DNA from: Mesorhizobium terrae
GTDB lineage: Bacteria > Pseudomonadota > Alphaproteobacteria > Rhizobiales > Rhizobiaceae
Assembly: GCF_008727715.1 (NCBI RefSeq)
Contig: NZ_CP044218.1
Location: 4,819,501-4,883,500, forward strand
Direction of reading: 5' to 3'
DNA length: 64,000 nt
A program made the translations under genes and the position numbers. Under the pieces are notes generated by a model. That model searched no databases. It worked only from the letters and a program-made list of their open reading frames with translations, and had not been told where the DNA came from. Below are positions 16,450 through 25,122 of this stretch, piece after piece (the first letter of the stretch is position 1; every line of letters starts with the position of its first letter).

Positions 16450-17346
16450 CTAGCCACCGCGCCGCTGCCGCCTGACGAAATCGACGAAGGCGCGCAGCGG
16501 CGCCGGCACGTGACGCCGACCGGGATAATAAAGATACGGCCCCGGAAATGGTGGCAGCCAGTCGTCCAGCACACTGACCAGCCGCCCGGCGGCGATGTCC
16601 TCCCGCACATAGTCCTCGAACGTCGCGCAGAAGCCGACACCGTCGAGGCAGGCGCGCAGCTGCGCGACGATGTTGGTGGAAACGAGCGACCCGTCCGGAT
16701 CGATCTTTTCGAAAACGCCGTCGCGCTCGAATTCCCAGGCCACCTTCATGCCGCTCGGAAACTGCGTGCGAATGCAAGGGCGGCCCAACAGGTCGCGCGG
16801 CTGCAGGATCGGCGAACCGGCCGCAACGACAGAGGGAGCAGCCACGACGACATAGCGCTGCTGCGGGCCGAGCGGCACGGCGATCATATCCTGGGCAAGG
16901 CTTTCTCCCCAGCGTACGCCTGCGTCGAAACCGGCCGCCACGATATCGATAAAAGCCGTCTCGGCTATGATCTCCAGCCGCACGCGCGGGCACGCGGCGA
17001 GAAACGGACCGATGAGCGGCGCCAGCACCAGGTCGATCGCCGGCTGCGGTGCGTTGATGCGCAAAGTGCCGCTTGGCGTGTCGCCTTCAGCCTGCAAATG
17101 ATCCACGACGGAAGCGATGTCGGCAAGCGCCGGCGTCAGCCTTTCAAGCAGACGCATGCCCGCCTCGGTTGGCGCAACGCTGCGCGTCGTGCGGTTCAGC
17201 AAGCGCAAATCGAGCGCAGCCTCGAGGTCACGCACCTGCTGGCTGAGCGTTGAGGGCGACACGCCGCGTTCCACGGCTGCAGCACGGAAGCTGCGGCGGC
17301 GGGCAACCGCGGCAAAGGCCGCAAGCAGATTCATATCAACAGGCAT
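16450..17346 (-). CDS. LysR-family transcriptional regulator
   Basis: A 298-residue LTTR. The N-terminal winged helix reads MNLLAAFAAVARRRSFRAAA, then VSPSTLSQQVRDLEAALDLRLLNRTTRSV, as in the CrgA/DmlR group that often controls adjacent oxidoreductases. A substrate-binding domain follows. It converges on aztD and is divergent from the aldo/keto reductase gene with 116 bases between, so it likely regulates that gene. Start ATG 17346 or 17334 (fourth codon later). Confidence 0.88.
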   Translation of the reverse strand: MPVDMNLLAAFAAVARRRSFRAAAVERGVSPSTLSQQVRDLEAALDLRLLNRTTRSVAPTEAGMRLLERLTPALADIASVVDHLQAEGDTPSGTLRINAPQPAIDLVLAPLIGPFLAACPRVRLEIIAETAFIDIVAAGFDAGVRWGESLAQDMIAVPLGPQQRYVVVAAPSVVAAGSPILQPRDLLGRPCIRTQFPSGMKVAWEFERDGVFEKIDPDGSLVSTNIVAQLRACLDGVGFCATFEDYVREDIAAGRLVSVLDDWLPPFPGPYLYYPGRRHVPAPLRAFVDFVRRQRRGG

Positions 17347-17462
17347 TGTACGAATTTCCGCATAGTCCGTTTTGAAAAGCCCATCTTATCGCACAGTTCA
17401 GCATGTGCCATCTTTGCGGACAAGGCTCAATCGAAAGCCATCAACCGCGAAAGGAAGACACC

Positions 17463-18464
17463 ATGCGCGAACGCACACTGGGAAAGAACGGACTTGTCGT
17501 ATCGAGCCTTGGGCTCGGCTGCATGGGTATGTCCGACATGTATGGTCCGGCCGATCGCACCGAGAGCCTGGCAACGTTGCATGCAGCGCTGGACGCCGGC
17601 ATCACCTTGCTCGACACCGGCGACTTCTACGGCATGGGCCACAATGAAATGCTGATCGGCGAAGCGCTCGCCACACGCAGCGCCGGCCCCGTGAGGGTCA
17701 GCGTCAAGTTCGGCGCGCAGCGCGGTCCAGATGGAAACTGGTTGGGCTACGATGCCCGCCCCCAAGCGGTGAAGACGGCCGCCGCCTATAGTCTGAAGCG
17801 GCTCGGCGTCGAGGCGATCGATATCTACCGCCCGGCGCGGCTGGACCCGAATGTGCCGATCGAGGAAACGATTGGCGCCATCGCCGACCTGGTGAAGGAC
17901 GGCTACGTCAAGCATATCGGCCTGTCGGAAGTCGGCTCGGAAACGATCCGCCGCGCGGCGGCGGTGCATCCCATCGTCGATCTGCAGATCGAATATTCGC
18001 TGCTGTCACGTGGCATCGAGGACGGCATCCTCGACACCTGCCGCGAACTTGGCATCGGCGTCACCGCCTATGGAGTGCTGTCGCGCGGGTTGATTAGCGG
18101 CCATTGGGACAAGACGAAAACCATGACCGGCGCCGACTTCCGCAACCGCAGTCCGCGCTTCCAGGGCGACAATCTCGACCGCAATCTCGTCCTTGTCGAG
18201 GCGCTGCGCCAGGTCGCCGAAAGCAGGAACGCCAGCGTGGCGCAGATCGCCATCGCCTGGGTGTTGGCAAAAGGCGACGACATCGTGCCATTGATCGGCG
18301 CGCGCCGTCGCGACCGGTTGACCGAGGCACTTGGCGCGCTCGATTTCACACTCACGGCGGCCGATATCGCGGCGATCGAACAGGCAGCCCCCAAGGGCGC
18401 CGCGGCCGGCTCGCGCTACAACGAACTTCAGATGGCGTCATTGGACAGCGAACGCGCGGCCTGA
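17463..18464 (+). CDS. aldo/keto reductase with a replaced catalytic histidine
   Basis: A 333-residue AKR (MRERTLGKNGLVVSSLGLGC). Catalytic D51 and Y56 (LLDTGDFYG) and K82 (VSVKFG) are in place. The strand that normally ends in QHR reads DIYRPARLDP, so Ala125 stands where the catalytic His is expected. The NADPH phosphate-binding end (LIGARRRDRL) is intact. It begins at ATG 17463 with GGAAG upstream. The LysR divergent partner is its probable regulator. It may be a subfamily with altered chemistry. Confidence 0.82.
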   Translation: MRERTLGKNGLVVSSLGLGCMGMSDMYGPADRTESLATLHAALDAGITLLDTGDFYGMGHNEMLIGEALATRSAGPVRVSVKFGAQRGPDGNWLGYDARPQAVKTAAAYSLKRLGVEAIDIYRPARLDPNVPIEETIGAIADLVKDGYVKHIGLSEVGSETIRRAAAVHPIVDLQIEYSLLSRGIEDGILDTCRELGIGVTAYGVLSRGLISGHWDKTKTMTGADFRNRSPRFQGDNLDRNLVLVEALRQVAESRNASVAQIAIAWVLAKGDDIVPLIGARRRDRLTEALGALDFTLTAADIAAIEQAAPKGAAAGSRYNELQMASLDSERAA

Positions 18465-18547
18465 GCTGTTCCGATCCGAACCAGGCACCGATGCCCTGCG
18501 GGACGTCGGTCGCTATCATAACGGGCCAAGCTTGCGACCGCCCGCGC

Positions 18548-18579
18548 GGAATGGCATGACAGGGCAAACATGCCATTCC
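18548..18579. promoter_or_regulatory. 11-bp perfect inverted repeat upstream of the TIGR01244 gene
   Basis: GGAATGGCATG (18548-18558) and CATGCCATTCC (18569-18579) flank a 10-base spacer. The repeat ends 16 bases before the start codon and just before the CCCCGGAG ribosome-binding site. It could be an operator or an mRNA hairpin influencing initiation. There is no U-tract, so it is not a terminator. Confidence 0.45.
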
Positions 18580-18595
18580 TCCCCGGAGCAGTCCC

Positions 18596-18934
18596 ATGAA
18601 CATCCGCCAGATCGCTGACAACTATGCCGTCTCGCCGCAGATCAGCGTCGAAGACGTGGCGGCCATCAAGGCAGCCGGTTTCAAGAGCGTGATCTGCAAC
18701 CGACCCGACAATGAAGATCCTGGCCAGCCGAGCGCCGACACGATCAAGACGGCGGTCGAGGCCGCCGGACTGGAGTTCCGCTGGGTGCCGGTTGTCAGCG
18801 GCCAGATGACCATGCAGAATGTGGAGGAGCAGGCCGAGGCGCTGGACGCCCTGCCCCGCCCGGTCTTCGCCTATTGTCGCTCCGGCACCCGCTGCACCAA
18901 TCTCTACGCAGCGATACAACAGATGAAGGGCTGA
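18596..18934 (+). CDS. TIGR01244-family sulfurtransferase/phosphatase-like protein (DUF442)
   Basis: A 112-residue stand-alone DUF442 domain (MNIRQIADNYAVSPQIS). The C-terminal P-loop C94-R-S-G-T-R99 matches the CX5R loop of cysteine phosphatases and the sulfide-pathway domain fused to Blh. Family members elsewhere are linked to hydrogen sulfide detoxification or biofilm control. Here it stands alone, 131 bases after the aldo/keto reductase. Confidence 0.85.
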   Translation: MNIRQIADNYAVSPQISVEDVAAIKAAGFKSVICNRPDNEDPGQPSADTIKTAVEAAGLEFRWVPVVSGQMTMQNVEEQAEALDALPRPVFAYCRSGTRCTNLYAAIQQMKG

Positions 18935-18946
18935 CCCGGCACTCTC

Positions 18947-19417
18947 CTAGATCGGCAGAGCGCCGTTCTCCTTCAGTGTTTCCAGCACAATCGCCGTCTT
19001 TACATGCTGCACGGATTCGTGCGGCAGCAGTTCGTTGTTGACGAATTCCGATAGCGATTTCAGGTCGGGCGTGACCACCTTGAGGATATAATCCATCTCG
19101 CCGGTCAGCGCGTGCGCTTCCTGCACTTCCGGCAAACGCATGATCAGTTCGGCGAAGCGACGGGCATTGTCGCGATTGTGCGTGGCCAGCGTCACCGTGA
19201 TCACATTGACCAGTGAAAAACCCAGCCTGTCGCGGTCGAGCACGGCCCGGTAGTTACGGATGTAACCCTCCTCTTCCAACCGCTGGCGACGACGCGAACA
19301 TTGCGACGCCGAAAGATTCACCCGCTCCGACAGGTCGTTGTTAGTGAGCCGCGCGTCGGCTTGCAAAAGAGCCAATATCTTGCGGTCAAATTGATCGATG
19401 CGCGTATCTGACGCCAT
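18947..19417 (-). CDS. Lrp/AsnC-family transcriptional regulator
   Basis: A 156-residue Lrp-type protein. Its HTH reads MASDTRIDQFDRKILALLQ then LTNNDLSERVNLSASQCSRR, and its RAM ligand-binding domain contains VQEAHALTGEMDYILKVV. Start at ATG 19417. It is divergent from hppD with 135 bases between, which suggests it senses tyrosine or phenylalanine and controls hppD; the ligand is inferred. Confidence 0.88.
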   Translation of the reverse strand: MASDTRIDQFDRKILALLQADARLTNNDLSERVNLSASQCSRRRQRLEEEGYIRNYRAVLDRDRLGFSLVNVITVTLATHNRDNARRFAELIMRLPEVQEAHALTGEMDYILKVVTPDLKSLSEFVNNELLPHESVQHVKTAIVLETLKENGALPI

Positions 19418-19499
19418 TTTTGCCACCATCATGCACGAAGTGCGCACATAATGCGCGCCTGAAGCGCGTGAATGCAAGCACCGTGCGGGCCGCCGGCAC

Positions 19500-19530
19500 T
19501 ATAATTGGTGCAGCTGACCCCAAAGGGGTC
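19500..19530 (+). promoter_or_regulatory. hppD promoter element and GACCCC palindrome
   Basis: A perfect -10 hexamer TATAAT (19500-19505) has no clear -35. It is followed by the exact inverted repeat GACCCC-AAA-GGGGTC (19516-19530), 10 bases before the Shine-Dalgarno GGAGG (19541-19545). If transcription starts near 19512, the palindrome would be a 5' hairpin in the leader. Roles are inferred. Confidence 0.4.
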
Positions 19531-19552
19531 GAGACGAACCGGAGGATATGCC

Positions 19553-20665
19553 ATGGGTCCCTTCCCGCACGACGCCCCACCCGCCACCATCAGCGAAGCC
19601 AATCCCGCCGGTACCGACGGTTTCGAATTCGTCGAATTCGCCCATCCGGAGCCCGAAAAGCTCGTCGAGCTGTTCACCCGCATGGGCTACAGCGAAGTCG
19701 CCAGGCACAAGACCAAGAAGATCTCGGTCTGGCGCCAGGGCGACATCAACTACATCCTCAATGCGGAGCCCGGCTCGCACGCCATGCGCTTCGTCGACCA
19801 ACACGGCCCATGCGCGCCGTCGATGGCGTGGCGCGTAGTCGATGCCAAGCATGCCTTCGAGCACGCCCTTTCCAAAGGCGCCACGCCTTATGAAGGCAAC
19901 GACAAGACGCTCAACGTGCCGGCCATCGTCGGCATCGGCGGTTCCATGCTCTATTTTGTCGAAAAATATGGCGCCAAGGGCTCGACCTATGATGCGGAAT
20001 TCGACTGGCTTGGCGAGAAGGACCCGAAGCCGGCTGGCGTCGGCTTCTATTTCCTCGACCACCTCACCCACAACGTCTACCGCGGCAACATGGACAAGTG
20101 GTGGGATTTCTACCGCGACCTGTTCGGCTTCACGCAGATCCATTTCTTCGACATTGACGGCCGCATCACCGGCCTGGTCAGCCGTGCGATCACCTCGCCC
20201 TGCGGCAAGATCCGCATCCCGCTGAATGAATCTAAGGACGACACCAGCCAGATCGCCGAATATCTCAAGAAGTACAACGGCGAAGGCATCCAGCACATCG
20301 CGGTCGGCACCGACGACATCTATGCCGGCACCGACAAGCTGGCCGCCAACGGGCTGAAGTTCATGCCCGGTCCGCCGGAGACCTATTACGACATGTCTCA
20401 TGCGCGCGTGAACGGCCATGACGAGCCGATCGAGCGCATGAAGAAACACGGCATCCTGATCGACGGCGAAGGCGTGGTGAACGGCGGCATGACCAAGATC
20501 CTGCTGCAGATCTTTTCCAAGACCGTGATCGGCCCGATCTTCTTCGAATTCATCCAGAGGAAGGGCGATGAAGGTTTCGGCGAGGGCAATTTCCGCGCGT
20601 TGTTCGAATCGATCGAGCAGGACCAGATCAAGCGCGGCGTGCTGAAGGTTCAGGCGGCCGAATAG
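19553..20665 (+). CDS. hppD: 4-hydroxyphenylpyruvate dioxygenase
   Basis: A 370-residue two-domain VOC-fold iron(II) dioxygenase that converts 4-hydroxyphenylpyruvate to homogentisate. Iron ligands are H170 (LDHLTHNVYRGNM), a His near 249 (GIQHIAVGTDD) and a Glu near 331 (FFEFIQRKGDEGFGEGNF). Start ATG 19553 is set by GGAGG 7 bases upstream; frame is open to 19505. It feeds the hmgA operon 4 kb downstream on the other strand and is divergent from an Lrp-type regulator. Confidence 0.94.
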   Translation: MGPFPHDAPPATISEANPAGTDGFEFVEFAHPEPEKLVELFTRMGYSEVARHKTKKISVWRQGDINYILNAEPGSHAMRFVDQHGPCAPSMAWRVVDAKHAFEHALSKGATPYEGNDKTLNVPAIVGIGGSMLYFVEKYGAKGSTYDAEFDWLGEKDPKPAGVGFYFLDHLTHNVYRGNMDKWWDFYRDLFGFTQIHFFDIDGRITGLVSRAITSPCGKIRIPLNESKDDTSQIAEYLKKYNGEGIQHIAVGTDDIYAGTDKLAANGLKFMPGPPETYYDMSHARVNGHDEPIERMKKHGILIDGEGVVNGGMTKILLQIFSKTVIGPIFFEFIQRKGDEGFGEGNFRALFESIEQDQIKRGVLKVQAAE

Positions 20666-20676
20666 TCCGAAACAAC

Positions 20677-20717
20677 GAGGTCGAGCGGATCAGAGTTTCA
20701 AGCGCTCGACCTCCCTT
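20677..20717 (+). terminator. probable terminator after hppD
   Basis: An 11-bp inverted repeat, GAGGTCGAGCG (20677-20687) with CGCTCGACCTC (20703-20713), followed by CCTTTTCC. It starts 12 bases past the hppD stop. Its right half is formed from the last codons of the convergent dinB-like gene. The U-tract is short. Confidence 0.5.
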
Positions 20718-21226
20718 TTCCTGAGCTTGATATCGAAGTCGAGCAGGAACTCATCGAGCTGCGGCGGCTTGACCGAAGTGCTCGACAGCATGGCATGCAC
20801 CTGCCCGCGATGGTGGATCTGGTGCAGGAACAGATGCGCCAGCAGGTCGCCGATGCGCTCCGGGATGATGCCGTCATCGCCACGGTCGGTCGGCACGCGG
20901 CGTTCAAGGCCAGACTTGTTCAACTCGTTGCAAAAGACGATCAGCCGTCGGTCGGCCTCGGCCTGTACAGCCGCCAACTTAGCGGGGTCCTCGAAATCCG
21001 TCCAGGCATCGAAGACGGCCAAGCCAACACCGCCCTCCTCGACCATATCGAGATAATAGAGATCGACCGAAAGAATGTGGTTGAGCGTCGCCTTGATCGA
21101 CGGGAAGAAGCCGGCGCGCATGGCGTCGAATTCTCCCGGCTTCAGCGCCGTCACCGCTCGGTAGAGCCGGTCATTGGACCAGAGATTGTTGGCGGCCATG
21201 CGACGGAAATGGTCGAGTAGATTCAT
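20690..21226 (-). CDS. DinB family protein
   Basis: A 178-residue four-helix DinB/YfiT-type protein (MNLLDHFRRMAANNLWSNDRLY). The metal-site histidines occur in TLNHILSVDLYYLD and FLHQIHHRGQVHAML. Many members bind divalent metal and act as thiol-dependent transferases, but this member's role is unknown. ATG 21226 is preferred over GTG 21232. It converges on hppD. Confidence 0.82.
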   Translation of the reverse strand: MNLLDHFRRMAANNLWSNDRLYRAVTALKPGEFDAMRAGFFPSIKATLNHILSVDLYYLDMVEEGGVGLAVFDAWTDFEDPAKLAAVQAEADRRLIVFCNELNKSGLERRVPTDRGDDGIIPERIGDLLAHLFLHQIHHRGQVHAMLSSTSVKPPQLDEFLLDFDIKLRKREVERLKL

Positions 21227-21238
21227 TGCCACGTTCCG

Positions 21239-21787
21239 CTACATCCCACCACGCTTGGTTGAGTTACCCAAAACCACACCAATGATCTTCAAGCGCGCTG
21301 AGAGGGTAGATTTCGTCTCTGACCATTGCTGGTTGGCGATGGCGGCAAGCATTATGGGAAGAAACAAGAGCAAATAGCCAATGACAGCGGAAGTCAGGAA
21401 TAAGTACCCCACAAGCCTATCCAACGCTCGGTTGTGCTGTTTGGCTACAAAACTCAACGCCGGTTCGATGAAGTTATAGGCTTGGATTACCGCCCACGTT
21501 CTGGGCACGCTTGGCCAAATACAAAGCCAACCAATGATGACCATGGCGATAAAACTGGCAGCGGCAAATACCGAGAGCCGGCGGCGCCCCTCCTTGAGGA
21601 AATTGCGTACAAGCACAAAAAGGCTGAATGTAGAAAAGGCTGCAAAAGCCAAGAAGGAGACGCACCTCGCCACGAGCCCGGCGTGCGCAAAAAACAGCCC
21701 CGCCGGGATGAAGACGACACAAAAGACATTCAGGAAGGCGGTTGTAGCCAGGTAGGTTCTTGCGGAATCGTCCTCGGATTCTACCAA
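21239..21787 (-). CDS. hypothetical multi-pass membrane protein, AT-richer than its neighbours
   Basis: I recognise no family. The 182 residues show about four hydrophobic segments (around 18-40, 44-58, 72-92 and 125-152) joined by short basic loops. The likely start is TTG 21787, 13 bases after the stop of the fumarylacetoacetate hydrolase-type gene, with a G-rich (GGGGGCGG) ribosome-binding stretch. Base composition is visibly less GC-rich and synonymous choice less GC-biased than in flanking genes, suggesting recent acquisition. It may be read through from the hmgA operon. Confidence 0.55.
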   Translation of the reverse strand: MVESEDDSARTYLATTAFLNVFCVVFIPAGLFFAHAGLVARCVSFLAFAAFSTFSLFVLVRNFLKEGRRRLSVFAAASFIAMVIIGWLCIWPSVPRTWAVIQAYNFIEPALSFVAKQHNRALDRLVGYLFLTSAVIGYLLLFLPIMLAAIANQQWSETKSTLSARLKIIGVVLGNSTKRGGM

Positions 21788-21800
21788 TTCACCGCCCCCG

Positions 21801-22814
21801 TCAATTCTCGTATTTTTCCACCTTCTGCTCGATCGCGCCGAAGATCGAATGTCCGGCCTTGTCCTTCATCTCGATGCGCACCGTGTCGCCGAAACGCAGG
21901 AACGGGGTTTTGGGCTCGCCGCTCTCGATGGTTTCGATCATACGCTGCTCGGCAATGCAGGAATAGCCGGCGCCGCCGTCAGCAACGGGCCTGCCCGGGC
22001 CGCCATCCTTCTTGTTGGAAACTGTGCCCGAGCCGATGATGGTGCCCGCCGAAAGCGGGCGGGTCTTGGCTGCGTGCGCGATCAGTGCCGGGAAATCGAA
22101 GGTCATGTCGACGCCGGCATCGGCGCGGCCGAACGGCTTGCCGTTGAGATCGACGCACAGCGGCAGATGCAACTTGCCGCCGTCCCACGCTCCACCGAGT
22201 TCGTCGGGGGTGACCGCCACCGGCGAAAAGGCCGACGAAGGCTTCGACTGGAAGAAACCGAACCCCTTGGCGAGTTCCGGGGCGGTGAGCCCACGCAGCG
22301 TCACGTCATTGACCAGCATGATGAGGCGGATCGCGTTGCGCGCCTCGTCCTTGCTTGCCCCCATCGGGACGTCATCCACCATGACGGCGACTTCGGCCTC
22401 GAGGTCGATGCCCCAGGCCTCGTCGGCAATGCGGATCGGATCGCGCGGCGCGATGAAGGCGTCCGAGCCGCCCTGATACATCAGCGGGTCGGTCCAGAAG
22501 CTGGCCGGCATCTCGGCATTACGTGCCTTGCGCACAAGCTCGACATGATTGACATAGGCCGAGCCGTCCGCCCATTGATAGGCACGCGGCAGCGGCGAAT
22601 GCGCGTCATGCTCGTGAAAGCGCTCGGATGGGACGGAGCCGTGTTCCAGCGTTTCCGCCAGTGCCGACAGATGCGGCGCGATGCGACGCCAGTCGTCGAG
22701 TGCGGCCTGCAGGGTCGGCGCGAGAAACGAGGCATCGGTGAAACGCGTCAGGTTGCGGGACACGACAACCAGTTTTCCGTTGCGCGACCCGTCCTTCAAT
22801 GTGGCAAGCTTCAT
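21801..22814 (-). CDS. fumarylacetoacetate hydrolase family protein
   Basis: A 337-residue FAH-family hydrolase. The acidic metal site is seen in WGIDLEAEVAVMVDDVPMG, with downstream MLVNDVTLRG, FFQSKPSSAFSPVAVTPDEL and SAGTIIGSGTVSN typical of the family. In this context it is the probable fumarylacetoacetase ending homogentisate breakdown, giving fumarate and acetoacetate. Its ATG overlaps the preceding MBL stop by 4 bases (ATGA), so the genes are coupled. Confidence 0.85.
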   Translation of the reverse strand: MKLATLKDGSRNGKLVVVSRNLTRFTDASFLAPTLQAALDDWRRIAPHLSALAETLEHGSVPSERFHEHDAHSPLPRAYQWADGSAYVNHVELVRKARNAEMPASFWTDPLMYQGGSDAFIAPRDPIRIADEAWGIDLEAEVAVMVDDVPMGASKDEARNAIRLIMLVNDVTLRGLTAPELAKGFGFFQSKPSSAFSPVAVTPDELGGAWDGGKLHLPLCVDLNGKPFGRADAGVDMTFDFPALIAHAAKTRPLSAGTIIGSGTVSNKKDGGPGRPVADGGAGYSCIAEQRMIETIESGEPKTPFLRFGDTVRIEMKDKAGHSIFGAIEQKVEKYEN

Positions 22815-23710
22815 GCAATCTCCTCTCCCGACGCACTTCCGGCGCCCAACCCCACAACAAGCCCGTCACGCGCGATCGTCAAGTCGCCCGCCCATGTTTT
22901 CCTGACGGCGGCCACCCAGTCGGCCTCGCCAATGGCGGGATCGTCGGCCGGGATCAGGTGGTTGACCACGAGGCGACCGACATTTGCCGCTGTAGCAATG
23001 CGGCCTGCGTCCTCGGCGAATGTGTGGCTGGCCAGAAGATGCTGCTTCAGCCTCGCACCATTGCCCGTGCGCGCCACGAGGCGGTCGACGCCGGCCTCCA
23101 GCATCGCTTCATGCACGAGAATATCGGCGCCCCTTGCGAAATCGGCGAGCGGCGGGAAACAGGCAGTGTCGGCGGAGAAGACGATGCCGCGCCCCTCGCC
23201 TTCGAAGCGCAGCGCAAAGCAATCGACCAGTGGCGGGTGGTCGACGCGCATGGCCGTAACCAGCAATCCGTCCGTTTCGAAAACACGCCCCTCGGCAAAT
23301 TCCTCGACGCACACGAGCGCGCGCAGATCGGGCCTGCCTTCATCCTCGATACGGATATCGATGTCGAAGGCCATCGCGTCGCAAAACAGCCGCCAGTAGC
23401 GTCCGATGCCGACCGGACCGAAGACCGTGACCGGCGTGGCGAGACCGGCCGTCCATGCGGTGTGCAAAAGCGGCCCGAGTTCCAGATAGTGATCGGAATG
23501 CAAATGGGTGATGAAAATGAGATCGAGCGTCTTGAGACCAAGGCCCGCATCGGTCAGGCCGCGTGCCACGCCCAGCCCGCAATCGACGACGATCGAGCGA
23601 CCGCCCAATTCAAGCAAAGACGATGTCGGCCACGGGCCGCCGGGTCGCAATGCCGGCCCGCCCTTGGACCCGAGGAGGACCAGCCGGCCTTTCCGCTGCC
23701 CCACGTTCAA
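22811..23710 (-). CDS. MBL-fold metallohydrolase coupled to hmgA
   Basis: A 299-residue metallo-beta-lactamase-fold protein with the HxHxDH motif HLHSDH (H69, H71, D73, H74), VFSADTA for the bridging Asp, and VVNHLIP for the last His. It resembles RNase Z-like/arylsulfatase-type hydrolases rather than glyoxalases. The probable start is TTG 23710, overlapping the hmgA stop as TTGA; GTG 23704 is an alternative. The position between hmgA and the FAH-type gene points to a role in homogentisate or related catabolism that the family does not define. Confidence 0.8.
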   Translation of the reverse strand: MNVGQRKGRLVLLGSKGGPALRPGGPWPTSSLLELGGRSIVVDCGLGVARGLTDAGLGLKTLDLIFITHLHSDHYLELGPLLHTAWTAGLATPVTVFGPVGIGRYWRLFCDAMAFDIDIRIEDEGRPDLRALVCVEEFAEGRVFETDGLLVTAMRVDHPPLVDCFALRFEGEGRGIVFSADTACFPPLADFARGADILVHEAMLEAGVDRLVARTGNGARLKQHLLASHTFAEDAGRIATAANVGRLVVNHLIPADDPAIGEADWVAAVRKTWAGDLTIARDGLVVGLGAGSASGEEIA

Positions 23711-25020
23711 GACCAGTCGCCCTCCGGCGTGCCGTTGAAGCGTTTTTTCAGATCCTTCCAGCAGTCGATATAGTCCTGCTGCAGGGTCGGCAGCTCGGCA
23801 CCGTGGCGGGTGAGCATCTGCGGGAAGCGCGTCTCGAACATGAAGGCCATGGTGTTGTCGAGCTTCACCGGCTTCAGTTCCACTTTCGAAGCCTTTTCGA
23901 AACCCGGCGCGTCAGGCCCATGCGCCAACATCATGTTGTGCAGGCTCATGCCGCCCGGCACGAAACCTTCTTCCTTGGCGTCGTACTGGCCGTGGATGAG
24001 GCCCATGAATTCGCTCATGATGTTGCGATGGTACCATGGGGGACGGAAGGTGTTTTCGGCCACCAGCCAGCGCGGCGGGAAGATGACGAAGTCAACATTG
24101 GCCGTGCCTTCCTCGCCGGACGGGGCGGTCAGCACGGTGAAAATCGACGGGTCGGGATGATCGAAAAGAATAGCGCCGACTGGAGAAAACGTAGCCAGAT
24201 CATATTTATACGGTGCGTAGTTACCATGCCACGCGACCACGTCGAGCGGCGAATGATCGAGCTCGGTGATGTGGAAGGAGCCGCACCATTTCACGATCAG
24301 CCGGCATGGCGTCTCCTTCTCCTCGAACCAGGCGCAAGGCGTCTTGAAGTCGCGCGGATTGGCCAGGCAGTTGGCGCCGATCGGCCCACGATCGGGCATG
24401 GTGAACTTGGCGCCGTAGTTCTCGCAGACATAACCACGCACCTCGGCATCGATCAGTTCGACCTTGAAGACGAGGCCGCGCGGCAGGACGCAGATTTCGC
24501 CCGGCCGCATTTCGATAACGCCCATTTCGGTGACAAAGTTCAGCCGGCCGACCTGCGGTACGATCAGCATCTCGGCATCGGCGTTGAAGAAATGGTCGTC
24601 CACCATGGATTTGTTGGCGACGTAGACATGGGCGGCCATGCCGCTCTGGCCCAACGCGTCGCCCGCCGTCGTCATGGTGTGCATGCCGGCGATGAAATCG
24701 GTCGGCTCCTTCGGCATCGGCGTCGGGTTCCAGCGATACTGGCCAAGCGCCAGTTCGTGATCGCCGACATTCGGCGCCGTCTTCCAGAGCGGGTAGTTCA
24801 CGCCCTTGAAGCGGCCGGTGTGCTTGACGCTCGGCCGGATGCGGTAGAGCCAGGAACGCTCGTTGGTGCCACGCGGCGCTGTGAAGGGCGAACCCGAGAG
24901 CTGCTCGGCATAAAGCCCGTAGGCTGGCCGCTGCGGCGAATTTCGACCTTGGGGCAGCGAGCCCGGAAGCGTCTCGGTCTCGAAATCGTTGCCGAAGCCC
25001 GGCATGTAGGAAAAGGCCAT
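23707..25020 (-). CDS. hmgA: homogentisate 1,2-dioxygenase
   Basis: A 437-residue enzyme that opens the homogentisate ring to maleylacetoacetate. It starts [20 protein letters not shown]. Iron-site residues lie in [18 protein letters not shown] and [16 protein letters not shown] near the C-terminus. Start ATG 25020 has GGAGG 6 bases upstream; frame is open to 25182 but would cover the operator region. It is first in the hmgA-MBL-FAH unit. A maleylacetoacetate isomerase gene is not visible. Confidence 0.93.
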   Translation of the reverse strand: MAFSYMPGFGNDFETETLPGSLPQGRNSPQRPAYGLYAEQLSGSPFTAPRGTNERSWLYRIRPSVKHTGRFKGVNYPLWKTAPNVGDHELALGQYRWNPTPMPKEPTDFIAGMHTMTTAGDALGQSGMAAHVYVANKSMVDDHFFNADAEMLIVPQVGRLNFVTEMGVIEMRPGEICVLPRGLVFKVELIDAEVRGYVCENYGAKFTMPDRGPIGANCLANPRDFKTPCAWFEEKETPCRLIVKWCGSFHITELDHSPLDVVAWHGNYAPYKYDLATFSPVGAILFDHPDPSIFTVLTAPSGEEGTANVDFVIFPPRWLVAENTFRPPWYHRNIMSEFMGLIHGQYDAKEEGFVPGGMSLHNMMLAHGPDAPGFEKASKVELKPVKLDNTMAFMFETRFPQMLTRHGAELPTLQQDYIDCWKDLKKRFNGTPEGDWS

Positions 25021-25045
25021 CGCATCCTCCCCGGATTGACCAAAC

Positions 25046-25063
25046 TGGTTACATCTGTAACCA
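25046..25063. promoter_or_regulatory. 18-bp palindromic operator between hmgA and the MarR gene
   Basis: TGGTTACATCTGTAACCA: two perfect 8-bp arms around a TC centre, 26 bases from the hmgA start. A further half-site TGTAAC is at 25071-25076. Placement between divergent hmgA and a MarR gene makes it the natural binding site for that regulator. Confidence 0.72.
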
Positions 25064-25122
25064 TCGAAAATGTAACTATCAACGACATCTCCCAGCATCC
25101 AAGCTCGACCGGAACGGGCATC

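Noticed and set aside
23563..25122. Upstream extension of the MarR gene frame to give a 691-residue protein
   Set aside because: The added part runs antisense through hmgA and the MBL gene, and MarR proteins start at the ATG at 25123.
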